Positions 43,559 through 51,804 of a stretch of DNA of 64,000 nt are shown piece after piece. The stretch is from positions 62,001 through 126,000 of the forward strand of contig JAXGZL010000001.1 in NCBI GenBank assembly GCA_040776985.1, read 5' to 3'. This stretch comes from UBA6115 sp040776985. Lineage in GTDB: Bacteria; Bacillota; Clostridia; Christensenellales; Aristaeellaceae. Within the stretch, counting starts at the first letter, position 1. Every line of letters begins with the position of its first letter. The translations under genes were made by a program, and so were the position numbers. The notes below the pieces were generated by a model. The model was not told the DNA's origin. It saw only the letters and a program-made list of their open reading frames with translations, and did no database searches.

Positions 43559-45574
43559 TTATTTCCGCAGCCGGGCCCGCCGTCTCCTTGCAGGCTGGGG
43601 CTGTTTCTTTTCAATGGGGGCGTCCCCCCTGAGGGCGAAGAGCTGGTCGCGCAGCTTGGCCGCCTGCTCAAAGTCCAGGTTGCGGGCGGCCGACAGCATC
43701 CGGTCCTCCAGGGACAGGGACATGGCGGCCTTCTCCTCCTCGGAAAGGTGCTGCATCCGCTCGTCCTGCTCGGTCTGCTCGGCGATGGCAATCAGGTCGC
43801 GGACCGCGTTGTTGATGGTTTCCGGCGTGATGCCGTTGTCCTTGTTGTACTGCTCCTGGATGGCGCGGCGGCGGTTGGTCTCAGCGATGGCCCGCATCAT
43901 GGAGTCCGTGGGCTGATCCGCGTACATGATCACCCGGCCCTCGGTGTTGCGGGCGGCGCGGCCCACCGTTTGCACCAAACTGGTCTCTGACCGCAGAAAA
44001 CCCTCCTTATCCGCGTCCAAAATGGCCACCAGCGCCACTTCCGGCAGGTCCAAGCCCTCTCTTAGGAGGTTGATCCCCACCAGCACGTCATAGGCTCCCA
44101 GGCGCAGGTCCCGCAGCAGCTCCATCCTTTCCATGGTTTTAATGTCGGAATGCAGATACCTGACCCGGGTGCCCGTCTCCCGCAGGAAGTCGGTCAACCG
44201 CTCCGCCATGGCCTTGGTCAGCGTGGTCACCAGCACCCGGAAGCCCTTGTCCACCGTGTCCTTGATCTCCCCGATCAGGTCATCCACCTGCCCGGTGGCC
44301 GGGCGCACGGCGATTTTGGGATCCAGAAGGCCGGTGGGCCGGATAATCTGCTCCACCGTCTGCAGGCTGTTCTCCGCCTCAAAATCCCCCGGGGTGGCGG
44401 AGACATAGATCACCTGGTGGATGCGCTCCTCAAACTCGCTGAAGGTGAGGGGCCGGTTGTCCAGGGCGGAGGGCAGCCTGAAGCCATAGTCCACTAGGCT
44501 CAGTTTCCTGGCCCGGTCACCGTTGTACATGCCCCTGATCTGGGGCACGGTGACATGGGACTCATCAATGAAGCAGAGGAAATCCCGGGGGAAATAGTCC
44601 AGCAGGGAATAGGGCGGGTCCCCCGGCTGGCGGCCGTCAAAATAGCGGCTGTAGTTCTCTATCCCGGTGCAAAAGCCGATTTCCCGCAGCATCTCAATGT
44701 CATACCGGGTGCGCTGGGCAATGCGCTGGGCCTCCAGCAGGCGGTTTTCCCCTTCAAAATACCGGACCTGCTCCTCCAGGTCCCGCTCCATCTGAAGTAT
44801 GCCCCGCTCCAACCCCTCAGCGCTGGTGGCATAGTGGGTGGCGGGGTAGAGCGCCGCGTGGTTCAGCTGCCGCAGGGCGCGTCCGGTGGTGAGGTCGGTT
44901 TCTGAGATCCGCTCAATCTCCTCCCCGAAGAACTCCACCCGCAGGCCGTTGTCATGCTCAGAAACGGGGATGATCTCCACCACGTCCCCCCGCACCCGGA
45001 ACATGCCCCGGCCCAGGGCCAGGTCATTCCGGTCATACTGGATGCCCACCAGCTGCCGGGCCAGCGCCTCCGGCGTCAGTTTCATCCCCGGGCGCAGGGA
45101 AATCATCTGCCCCAGGTATTCGCTGGGGTCGCCCATGGAATAGATGCAGGACACCGAGGCCACGATGATCACGTCCCGCCGCTCCTTCAGCGCCGCCGTG
45201 GCGCTGTGGCGCAGCCGGTCAATCTCATCGTTGATGGAGGAATCCTTCTCGATATAGGTGTCGCTGGAGGCGATATAGGCCTCCGGCTGGTAGTAGTCAT
45301 AGTAACTGACGAAGTACTCCACCGCGCTGTCAGGAAAAAAGGCGCGGAACTCCGCGCAGAGTTGGGCTGCCAGGGTTTTGTTGTGGGCGATGACCAGGGT
45401 GGGCTTCTGCACCTGCTCGATCACCGCCGCCATGGTATAGGTCTTGCCGGAGCCGGTCACCCCCAGCAGGGTCTGCCCGCGCATGCCTTCCCTGACCCCA
45501 CGGGACAGCGCCTCAATGGCCTGGGGCTGATCCCCCCGGGCGGTGAAGGGTGCCTTGAGCACAAAGCGGTTCAT
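43559..45574 (-). CDS. uvrB: Excinuclease ABC subunit B
   Basis: 671 residues. Nucleotide-excision-repair helicase that loads onto damage with UvrA and recruits UvrC. Walker A is LGVTGSGKTYT (about 38-48), the beta-hairpin region YFVSYYDYYQPEAYIASSDT, DEAD-type FLCFIDESHVTVPQ, helicase motifs VLVGINLLREGLDLPEV and VQTVGRAARNTEGRV, and the C-terminal UVR motif RNLDFEQAAKLRDQLFALRG. The start ATG overlaps the TGA of the upstream DtxR-family gene (ATGA), so the two are translationally coupled. Confidence 0.96.
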   Translation of the reverse strand: MNRFVLKAPFTARGDQPQAIEALSRGVREGMRGQTLLGVTGSGKTYTMAAVIEQVQKPTLVIAHNKTLAAQLCAEFRAFFPDSAVEYFVSYYDYYQPEAYIASSDTYIEKDSSINDEIDRLRHSATAALKERRDVIIVASVSCIYSMGDPSEYLGQMISLRPGMKLTPEALARQLVGIQYDRNDLALGRGMFRVRGDVVEIIPVSEHDNGLRVEFFGEEIERISETDLTTGRALRQLNHAALYPATHYATSAEGLERGILQMERDLEEQVRYFEGENRLLEAQRIAQRTRYDIEMLREIGFCTGIENYSRYFDGRQPGDPPYSLLDYFPRDFLCFIDESHVTVPQIRGMYNGDRARKLSLVDYGFRLPSALDNRPLTFSEFEERIHQVIYVSATPGDFEAENSLQTVEQIIRPTGLLDPKIAVRPATGQVDDLIGEIKDTVDKGFRVLVTTLTKAMAERLTDFLRETGTRVRYLHSDIKTMERMELLRDLRLGAYDVLVGINLLREGLDLPEVALVAILDADKEGFLRSETSLVQTVGRAARNTEGRVIMYADQPTDSMMRAIAETNRRRAIQEQYNKDNGITPETINNAVRDLIAIAEQTEQDERMQHLSEEEKAAMSLSLEDRMLSAARNLDFEQAAKLRDQLFALRGDAPIEKKQPQPARRRRARLRK

Positions 45575-45957
45575 TCTTTGCACTCAATCTCCAGATGTTC
45601 ACAGGCAAAGCGGCGCAGGGCGTCAAAGCTTTCCTCGCTGATGTCGTGCTCGATCTTGCAGGCGTCCTCATAGGCGGTTTCCCTGGGCACCCCCATGCGC
45701 ATCAGGATGCGGGCCAAGGCGTGGTGCCGCTCTGCCATGCGCTGGGCAATCTCGTCCCCCGCCGGGGTCAGGGTGATCAGGTTGTCCTGATCCATCAAGA
45801 TATAGCCGTTTTCCCGCAGCAATTTCATGGCATGGCTGACGCTGGGCTTGGTCACGCCCAGGGCCTCCGCGATGTCAACGGAACGGACATAGCCCTTCTC
45901 CTGCTGAAGCAGCAGGATCCGCTCCAGATAGTTTTCCTGGGATTCGTTGATCTGCAT
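45571..45957 (-). CDS. DtxR/MntR-family metal-dependent regulator
   Basis: 128 residues. The winged helix is YVRSVDIAEALGVTKPSVSH (about 22-41), followed by the dimerisation/metal domain ERHHALARILMRMGVPRETA and CKIEHDISEESFDALRRFAC with the metal-binding His, Glu and Cys positions. It has no SH3-like third domain, so it resembles MntR. It should repress metal uptake genes when Mn or Fe is plentiful. Start MQINESQENY at 45957 follows AGGGAGAGTAGGA. Coupling to uvrB suggests a link between metal or oxidative status and repair. Confidence 0.85.
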   Translation of the reverse strand: MQINESQENYLERILLLQQEKGYVRSVDIAEALGVTKPSVSHAMKLLRENGYILMDQDNLITLTPAGDEIAQRMAERHHALARILMRMGVPRETAYEDACKIEHDISEESFDALRRFACEHLEIECKE

Positions 45958-46098
45958 TCCTACTCTCCCTTCCGGTGATACGTTTATCCTATCAACATTG
46001 CGTCTCACTTTCAATATACCCCGCCGGATATCTTGTCATGGACCGGCCAAGGTGTTAGACTCATCTTATCCCCTGAAAGGGTTATCAAGGAGAATGTG

Positions 46099-46647
46099 AT
46101 GAACAGAATGTCCGGCGTCCTGTCCCTGGCCATTACCGGCGCCTGCATCGCGCTGTGCGTGGTGCTGCCCCTGGCCTTTCACGCCATCCCCAACGCAGGG
46201 AGCATCTTCAGCCCCATGCACATTCCGGTGCTGCTTTGCGGGCTGATCTGCGGCTGTCCCTTTGGCCTGGTTTGCGGGCTGCTGGGGCCCTTCCTTTCCA
46301 GTGTCATCACCGGCATGCCGCCCCAGGCCTATCTTCCGCCCATGATGGTGGAGTTGGCGGTCTATGGCTTTGTGGCGGGGCTGATGATGCGCCTGGTGCG
46401 CACCGGGAAAAGCCTTCCTGATCTTTACATCAGCCTGACGGTCGCCATGGTGCTGGGCCGGGTGGTGGCGGGCCTGGCCAGGGCGTGGATCTTTGCCCCG
46501 GGGCAACTGACCATGGCCATGTGGGCCTCCAGCTATTTTGTCAAAAGCCTTCCCGGCATCGCCATTCACCTGGCGCTGATCCCCGCCGTTGTGCTGGCGC
46601 TGATGAAGGCCAGGCTGATCCCCGCCCGCTATCCGGGGAATGCCTAA
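46099..46647 (+). CDS. ECF transporter S component
   Basis: 182 residues with six hydrophobic segments. FHAIPNAGSIFSPMHIPVLL, then CGLICGCPFGLVCGLLGPFL and YLPPMMVELAVYGFVAGL, match the vitamin-binding S subunits of energy-coupling-factor importers (PF12822-like). The A and T ATPase/transmembrane subunits are not nearby, as in group II ECF systems that share one module. The ligand (a vitamin or precursor) cannot be read. AAGGAG lies six bases before the ATG. Confidence 0.8.
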   Translation: MNRMSGVLSLAITGACIALCVVLPLAFHAIPNAGSIFSPMHIPVLLCGLICGCPFGLVCGLLGPFLSSVITGMPPQAYLPPMMVELAVYGFVAGLMMRLVRTGKSLPDLYISLTVAMVLGRVVAGLARAWIFAPGQLTMAMWASSYFVKSLPGIAIHLALIPAVVLALMKARLIPARYPGNA

Positions 46648-46656
46648 AAGCGTTTC

Positions 46657-47202
46657 ATGACCTCGTTCAAGGACTGCCTTTTGCAGCAGGCTGCGCTTCA
46701 TCCCGCGATGCAGCCCCAGGACGCGGTGAAGCTTTGCTTTCAGGCCGCCTTTGGCGCGGAGCACCTGCTGGGGAACGCGGAGGAAGCCTTCCGCTGGCTC
46801 AAGGCGGAATGGGATGCTGTTTTGCCTTCAGGCATCCAACTGTGGGAGCACATCAGCGAACACCTCGCCCGGGTGAACCTGGCCGCCTGGAAGCAGGCAG
46901 GCCATGCCCTGGAGGATCTTTTCCGCCTGTTCCTGGACTGCGCAAATGCGGTCCCGTCCCCTGAAGCAAATGCCTTCTTCCAGGATTGCCTCGATGCAGT
47001 GGATGAGGCCTCCCGGGCTGGCAGCCTTCCCTTTTCATCCGATGATTGGCAGGCATATTGGGCGGATTATCTGGCCTCCGGCGGGGGCGCTGTCCACCAC
47101 AGCCCCGTCTATCAGCATAAGGAACAGCCCCATTACCGCCTGGCTCGGCTGCCTGATTTGTTAAAGCATTATAAGCAGTCGGGCTTTCCCGCAGCATATT
47201 GA
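46657..47202 (+). CDS. Conserved protein of unknown function
   Basis: 181 residues, soluble, beginning ten bases after the ECF S component. Motifs PQDAVKLCFQAAFGAEHLLG near the start, HSPVYQHKEQPHYRLAR near the end. The pattern xxQDxVKxxxQxxFGxxHL recurs in clostridial genomes by my recollection, but no function is known to me. The operon position suggests a link to the same vitamin. Confidence 0.65.
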   Translation: MTSFKDCLLQQAALHPAMQPQDAVKLCFQAAFGAEHLLGNAEEAFRWLKAEWDAVLPSGIQLWEHISEHLARVNLAAWKQAGHALEDLFRLFLDCANAVPSPEANAFFQDCLDAVDEASRAGSLPFSSDDWQAYWADYLASGGGAVHHSPVYQHKEQPHYRLARLPDLLKHYKQSGFPAAY

Positions 47203-47319
47203 TTTTCTATCAATCGGGTATACTTATAACAGGGCAAGGTATGTTGAACTGCCCAAAACTGATTTGACCGGCGCCTGACAGGCGTTTCCGGGCGATCATC
47301 GCCCGTACAGGAGGTAAAC

Positions 47320-47514
47320 ATGGCCTGGATACAGGAAAACCTCTCTTCCATGCTGGTGGGCATTGGCCTGATCCTGCTGCTGGCGCTGGCGGTCGCCGCC
47401 ACCTATCGCGGCAAAGCCAGCAAAGGCGGCTGCGGCCTGGGCTGCTCCTGCTGCCACGGCTGCGCCCGGATGCAGGAACACCAGACGGAAGACCAGGTGA
47501 CAGACAGGGCCTAG
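47320..47514 (+). CDS. FeoB-associated Cys-rich membrane protein
   Basis: 64 residues. One transmembrane helix (MLVGIGLILLLALAVAATYR) followed by a short cysteine cluster (GGCGLGCSCCHGCARM). This matches the FeoB_associated family (PF12669), which accompanies ferrous-iron transporters, though no feoB is in view. AGGAGG lies six bases before the ATG. Confidence 0.8.
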   Translation: MAWIQENLSSMLVGIGLILLLALAVAATYRGKASKGGCGLGCSCCHGCARMQEHQTEDQVTDRA

Positions 47515-47561
47515 GCCCCTGCCACCTCCCCCGGCACACCATCCGAAAGGAGGATGATACG

Positions 47562-47714
47562 ATGAAACGGCATCCAAAACACAACGAGCTGAAGGACATG
47601 GTTCTCGCCACCAAGGACAGCCATGCGCTGAGCAACAAAAGCCTGCAGCAATCCCGCCTGGAAGGCGAGCTGCGGCTGGAGCTGATGCGAAGTTCAACGC
47701 TGAAGTGCTGCTAA
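47562..47714 (+). CDS. Small basic protein, unknown (50 aa)
   Basis: MKRHPKHNELKDMVLATK, then DSHALSNKSLQQSRLEGELR, ending STLKCC. It has a strong AAGGAGG seven bases before the ATG and is followed after 18 bases by a good terminator, so it is likely translated as the last gene of the FeoB-associated transcript. The two final cysteines may bind metal. I know of no family. Confidence 0.6.
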   Translation: MKRHPKHNELKDMVLATKDSHALSNKSLQQSRLEGELRLELMRSSTLKCC

Positions 47715-47732
47715 GCAGTCACTGTGAAGCGG

Positions 47733-47756
47733 GGGCTGGCGCTTAAGCGCCAGCCC
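47733..47756. terminator. Terminator between converging genes
   Basis: GGGCTGGCGC, TTAA, GCGCCAGCCC, then TCTTTCT on the plus strand. It serves the small-protein transcript, and lies just past the VanZ gene's stop. Confidence 0.8.
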
Positions 47757-47761
47757 TCTTT

Positions 47762-48217
47762 CTATGCCTTTTTCCTGGTTATTCTGGCGATGCCAAGGCC
47801 CAGCGCTGCCCCGGCCAGGTCAATCCACACATCCACCACCGAGGGCCCGCGGGCGGAAAAGATCTGAATGGTCTCATCCACCAGCGCCACCAGCAGGGCA
47901 ATCAACAAGGCTAAAAGGGCATCACGGCGCCTGAAGCCCAGTTGCCGGGCCGCGCCGCCCAGGAACAGGCCCAGCATCAGGTATTCCGTGAAGTGCGCCA
48001 TTTTGCGGACAAAGAACTCGCTTATCGGAAGCCCTGTCAGCCGCTGGATCAGGCCCTGCAGCCAACTGCTCTGGGCACCGGAGGCGGCGGGCGGCAGGGC
48101 GGACATCATCCAGGCAAAAAGCATGACCCCCACCGCCAGCATGGAAAACAGCACAAAACGCCGCCGCTTCCCGCTGTCCGGAATCCATAAGGCCAACCTT
48201 CGCCCCATCATGCCCAT
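47762..48217 (-). CDS. VanZ-family membrane protein
   Basis: About 151 residues. Four hydrophobic segments; the VanZ pattern is FFVRKMAHFTEYLMLGLFLG, then VDETIQIFSARGPSVVDVWI and DLAGAALGLG. VanZ proteins confer low-level teicoplanin resistance or act in cell-envelope metabolism. Starts at 48217 or 48211 fit the GGAGGAG just upstream; the longer in-frame ATG at 48298 lacks a site. Confidence 0.8.
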   Translation of the reverse strand: MGMMGRRLALWIPDSGKRRRFVLFSMLAVGVMLFAWMMSALPPAASGAQSSWLQGLIQRLTGLPISEFFVRKMAHFTEYLMLGLFLGGAARQLGFRRRDALLALLIALLVALVDETIQIFSARGPSVVDVWIDLAGAALGLGIARITRKKA

Positions 48218-48349
48218 GATGCTCCTCCCCGCCTGATTAACCGGAGCATAAGGCCAGGCCTCAGGCCTGTCAAGGCAATGTACCCGAACATTATTCACCC
48301 ATGCATCCTTATATTTCGGATTTCTGTTTTGGTTTGTTTTCTTCCGCTA

Positions 48350-48378
48350 TTGACAAGTTGATTCTTCTGTGGTAAATT
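48350..48378 (+). promoter_or_regulatory. Promoter of the orphan transcript
   Basis: TTGACA, 17 bases, TAAATT. Downstream there is no ordinary gene, only a structured region and a terminator. Confidence 0.7.
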
Positions 48379-48384
48379 GTAGCC

Positions 48385-48723
48385 GAGCCAAAGAAAAGGT
48401 GAACGAGAGGCTCGAAAGGAGGGCGACTGACTGAATAACGCGGAAATCATACCCTTTGTTGTATGCTTCGCCCGCCCTGCTGAGGCAAGCAATCCGTAAC
48501 ACCCCAGGCTATGTACCGGACAGAGACCTTTTGATGGAACTGTATCAGTAACAAGGAATACTCAGAACCAACCGACACTGATCCCATCGTCCCTGACCCG
48601 GACAGCCAAATCCCTTAACGGGAGATGGTGATTGTTCCCGGGCGAAGCCAGAAAACGGCAACAAACGGCAAGAACAACCGAATATGGACCGTCAGCCCGC
48701 TGGATCACCAGCGGGCTTCATCA
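48385..48723 (+). ncRNA. Candidate structured non-coding RNA
   Basis: About 340 bases between a strong promoter and a terminator hairpin (48694-48717). Several local stems are visible: CGAGCC/GGCTCG, GGGCGA/TCGCCC enclosing CATAC/GTATG, and CGGGA/TCCCG. No tmRNA, RNase P, SRP or common riboswitch signature was recognised. A 22-codon frame starting at a CTG after AAAGGAGG is possible, but the start codon is weak. The start coordinate is an estimate from the -10 box. Confidence 0.45.
48694..48717 (+). terminator. Terminator of the orphan transcript
   Basis: AGCCCGCTGG, ATCA, CCAGCGGGCT, then TCATCATG; strong stem, poor T-run. Confidence 0.65.
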
Positions 48724-48783
48724 TGACATCCAGCGCAAAACCCTTGCCAAGATGCCCCGGACATGGTATTATCTCTCTGCCCC

Positions 48784-48860
48784 GGGATTATAGCTCAGTT
48801 GGCTAGAGTACCACGTTGACATCGTGGGGGTCACTGGTTCGAGCCCAGTTAATCCCACCA
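48784..48860 (+). tRNA. tRNA-Val (GAC)
   Basis: Acceptor GGGATTA pairs with TAATCCC, followed by encoded ACCA. The anticodon arm CCACG-TTGACAT-CGTGG gives GAC. The D arm (AGCTCAGTTGGCTAGAGT) and T arm (GGTTCGAGCC) are standard. Confidence 0.95.
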
Positions 48861-48862
48861 GG

Positions 48863-48900
48863 AAAACCCCTTGAACACATCACTGCTATCAAGGGGTTTT
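48863..48900. terminator. Terminator after tRNA-Val
   Basis: AAAACCCCTTGA and TCAAGGGGTTTT, with a loop of 14 bases; works in both directions, so it also serves the minus-strand gene to the right. Confidence 0.8.
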
Positions 48901-48932
48901 AATTATACTTTCTCTGTTGGCTGCATTTCTAT

Positions 48933-49376
48933 TTATTTTACTTTGCGTCCTTTGCGTTGCAAGTACAGATAATAGATTCCCCATGACAGCAAGTTCCCCA
49001 AGATGGTTGGGGGTAGTGCATAAATGCTGATCAACTGCATACCGACACCACGCAGTTCACTGTCATCCTTCAAGGCTGCAACCAGAAGCAGAACCAGATA
49101 GTAGACTGCAATAAAGACAAAGGCTGATGGGACGACAGTTTTTTCGTGAAATAGGAACATCAATGAACAGCATACTAAAGAACAGACCAGGGAAATCATT
49201 ATTGATGGACCCCAGACAGCCATCAGGCTCCCAGTTTCATAGGGGAAGAGCTGGGCCACCAACTCAGCAGAGAGTATGTAGCCCAGCACAAATACAGCCA
49301 CAAACAGAAAGCTTAAGGCAAAGCCCTTCAACACGATCTGGTTCTTGTTCGATTTGTTGTTCCCGGATGCTGTCAT
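48933..49376 (-). CDS. Four-helix membrane protein, unknown
   Basis: 147 residues. Helices at about 16-38 (GFALSFLFVAVFVLGYILSA), 52-74, 82-102 and 115-138. The ribosome-binding site GGAG lies 11 bases upstream. It follows the binding-protein gene at 49440 on the same strand with a gap of 63 bases, so it may be the last gene of that importer operon and perhaps an accessory subunit. No family recognised. Confidence 0.65.
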   Translation of the reverse strand: MTASGNNKSNKNQIVLKGFALSFLFVAVFVLGYILSAELVAQLFPYETGSLMAVWGPSIMISLVCSLVCCSLMFLFHEKTVVPSAFVFIAVYYLVLLLVAALKDDSELRGVGMQLISIYALPPTILGNLLSWGIYYLYLQRKGRKVK

Positions 49377-49439
49377 CCGCTTTTTTTCTCCTTATAATAT
49401 CCCCGGCCAGTTCACAAACTGACCGGAGATATAGGTTTA

Positions 49440-50594
49440 TCAGTTCAACAGTGTCAGGATGAAGTCTTCCATGTCCTGAATATTGTCATAGACAAACATC
49501 GGGTCAAAATTCCAGACCTTATGCTCTGACAGAGGGGTAGAGCCCTCAGCAGGAATCACATTGTCCCGGACCGACCACCCACCGAGCGTATTAAAAGGGG
49601 TAAAGCCTTCACTCTTGCCATCCGCTTCACCACTCATCCAGCGCACCAGCAACTTGGCGGCATTGGGATGGGGAGCTTCATTGACAATGTAAAGATTGTT
49701 TGGGTTGGGGATGCCGGTTGAGGGAAGAATATCGATAGGCACCAAGGTCCATCCATTGTCTTCATTTTTGCGCACTTTGGAGGATGATCCATAGCCAAGT
49801 TTCTTCTCAGTTACACCAACACCAGCCACTGCTTCACACACCTCATCAGACGATGAAGTATAGATAATGTCATTTGTCAACACCCGGTAAATCAATTCAT
49901 AGGCTGCATTTTCACGTCCACTTTTGTACTCAGCAAGCGGCTCACCAAACTCGCGCTCGTAGTCCGCCCGGATGTCATCCTCATGCTGCAAGAAGGAAGT
50001 GAACACGGAAATGATATTCTTATTGCCAATTGGGTTTTGCATCAATAGGTTGCCCTTCCATTCCTCCCGGGTCAGATCCCACCAACTGTCTACCGGCGCT
50101 TCGTCATACAGGGCAGAACTATAGAACCACTGGTTCAGCTCCCAATACAGAGGCATGGAATAGCGCGTGTATTCCGGATTTGGAATGGTTTTCGCAATGT
50201 CGTCAGGAATGTAGTTGTGAAATATGCCTGCCTGTACTTTTTCCATGTACACTGCTCCGTCAAGATCCTTGCAGTGTACCATGTCTGCATTGCGCACCCC
50301 TGCATCATACTCACGGGTGACTTTTTCCATCAACTCATCAGAGGACAGGTCATAAGCCACCGCTTTGATCCCAGGATATTGCTTCATAAAGCTTTCAGCT
50401 ACCTTGCCGGATCGACTGGAGATAGAATAGAAAACAACTTCCCCTTCCTGTTTTGCAAGCTCGTATAACTCATCAACTGTTTCTGATCCATCATTCATCT
50501 TGTTTTCGATAGCCCATTGATTTTCACCTTCTGTGGCTGCGACTGACAACCCGCTTGTCAAAATCAGGATTGCCATCAAAATGGACGCTATCAT
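49440..50594 (-). CDS. Ferric-type (FbpA/PhnS-like) solute-binding protein
   Basis: 384 residues. N-terminal signal (SILMAILILTSGLSVAATEG). The mature start ELAKQEGEVVFYSISSRSGK, then FMKQYPGIKAVAYDLSSDEL and ADMVHCKDLDGAVYMEKVQA, are typical of the iron/phosphonate/thiamine cluster of binding proteins. No iron-binding Tyr-Tyr pair is obvious. The operon's phosphatases suggest a phosphorylated organic ligand rather than iron. It is encoded after the permease and ATPase. Confidence 0.8.
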   Translation of the reverse strand: MIASILMAILILTSGLSVAATEGENQWAIENKMNDGSETVDELYELAKQEGEVVFYSISSRSGKVAESFMKQYPGIKAVAYDLSSDELMEKVTREYDAGVRNADMVHCKDLDGAVYMEKVQAGIFHNYIPDDIAKTIPNPEYTRYSMPLYWELNQWFYSSALYDEAPVDSWWDLTREEWKGNLLMQNPIGNKNIISVFTSFLQHEDDIRADYEREFGEPLAEYKSGRENAAYELIYRVLTNDIIYTSSSDEVCEAVAGVGVTEKKLGYGSSSKVRKNEDNGWTLVPIDILPSTGIPNPNNLYIVNEAPHPNAAKLLVRWMSGEADGKSEGFTPFNTLGGWSVRDNVIPAEGSTPLSEHKVWNFDPMFVYDNIQDMEDFILTLLN

Positions 50595-50662
50595 TGCTAG
50601 TTTGGTTTTCCTTTCATGGGAATACCTCCTATTTTTTTGAATCCGGTTTCTCCGGAATCATA

Positions 50663-51799
50663 TTATTCATTGTAATCTTCTATCATTGCCAATTTAATCA
50701 GTTTGCCTGAATCTTTATTGTAAACGGTTATTTTCCCCGGATCAATTTCCAGACCAACCTGCTGATCCCGCTTATAATGATGAATCCCGGTCTGTTTGGT
50801 CAACAGCCGTGTTTCGCCCAATTGAACCTGAACCAGTGTCTCAGATCCCGCCGGTTGACAAGCGTAAATCTTCCCTGTTAAAACTGCATTCTGCAAATCC
50901 CGGGTAATAAACACCTGCTCAGGACGAATGCCCAGCACACACTCAAATTCTCCCTCTGGGATCGGCTGCTCGGTCAAATCTTTTTTCGGGAAGCGGAAAT
51001 CCCCCAAAGGAGAGGATACATGGAGATTCCCGCCCTCGATTTGTGCTTTTGATTCAACAAAATTAGTACGCGGATTTCCTATAAAATCTGCTACCCGAAG
51101 GTCATTTGGATTGGTATAGATTCTCAGCGGCGTGTCCACCTGAACCAGCTCACCTTCAAAAAATATGGCGATCCGGGTGCTCAGGGTCAAAGCTTCCACC
51201 TGGTCATGGGTAACATAGACGACCGTGGTTCCCAGTTCCTCATGCAAGCGCTTGAGCTCTGAGCGCATGTCAATTCGAAGCCGTGCATCCAGATTGGACA
51301 GGGGCTCGTCCAAAAGCAAAAGCCTGGGCTCTGACACAATGGCTCTGGCAATGGCCACCCGTTGTTGTTGGCCTCCTGAAAGCTCTGATGGGTAACGGTC
51401 AATGTACTCCAGGATTTGAAGACGTTCTAGGGCATTTTCTACCCGTTCCCGAATTTCCTCTTTGGATAGTTTCTTGATCTTTAACCCGAAGGATACATTG
51501 TTGAACACTGTCATATGAGGCCACAGCGCATAGCTCTGAAACACCAGGTTTAATCCCCGCTTGCTGGGGCTTTCAAAAAACGCCTCTTTGGTATTGACAA
51601 TCTCCTTCCCATCCATATGGATGGTGCCATTCTGCGGGCGTTCCAAGCCCGCAATCACACGAAGGGTAGTGGTTTTCCCGCAGCCGGAGGGACCAAGCAA
51701 TGTCATAAACTCACCATCATTAATCGACAAATTCAAATCTTTTAGGACATGGTTGTTCCCGTAGAATTTGTCGATATTTTTAAGTTCTATTCTGCTCAT
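50663..51799 (-). CDS. ABC importer ATPase (FbpC/PotA-like)
   Basis: 378 residues. Walker A GPSGCGKTT, Q-loop LVFQSYALWPHM, signature LSGGQQQRVAIARA, Walker B LLLLDEPLSNLD, H-loop VVYVTHDQVEA. The C-terminal 130 residues hold a TOBE domain (GIRPEQVFITRDLQNAVLTG). The gene begins five bases after the permease stop. Energises the fused permease upstream. Confidence 0.92.
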   Translation of the reverse strand: MSRIELKNIDKFYGNNHVLKDLNLSINDGEFMTLLGPSGCGKTTTLRVIAGLERPQNGTIHMDGKEIVNTKEAFFESPSKRGLNLVFQSYALWPHMTVFNNVSFGLKIKKLSKEEIRERVENALERLQILEYIDRYPSELSGGQQQRVAIARAIVSEPRLLLLDEPLSNLDARLRIDMRSELKRLHEELGTTVVYVTHDQVEALTLSTRIAIFFEGELVQVDTPLRIYTNPNDLRVADFIGNPRTNFVESKAQIEGGNLHVSSPLGDFRFPKKDLTEQPIPEGEFECVLGIRPEQVFITRDLQNAVLTGKIYACQPAGSETLVQVQLGETRLLTKQTGIHHYKRDQQVGLEIDPGKITVYNKDSGKLIKLAMIEDYNE

Positions 51800-51804
51800 C
51801 TCAG

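Noticed and set aside
48385..48723. tmRNA, 6S RNA, RNase P RNA or T-box
   Set aside because: None of the signatures I know (tRNA-like ends with a tag frame, GAGGAAAGTC, T-box GGTGGTACCGCG and similar) is present.
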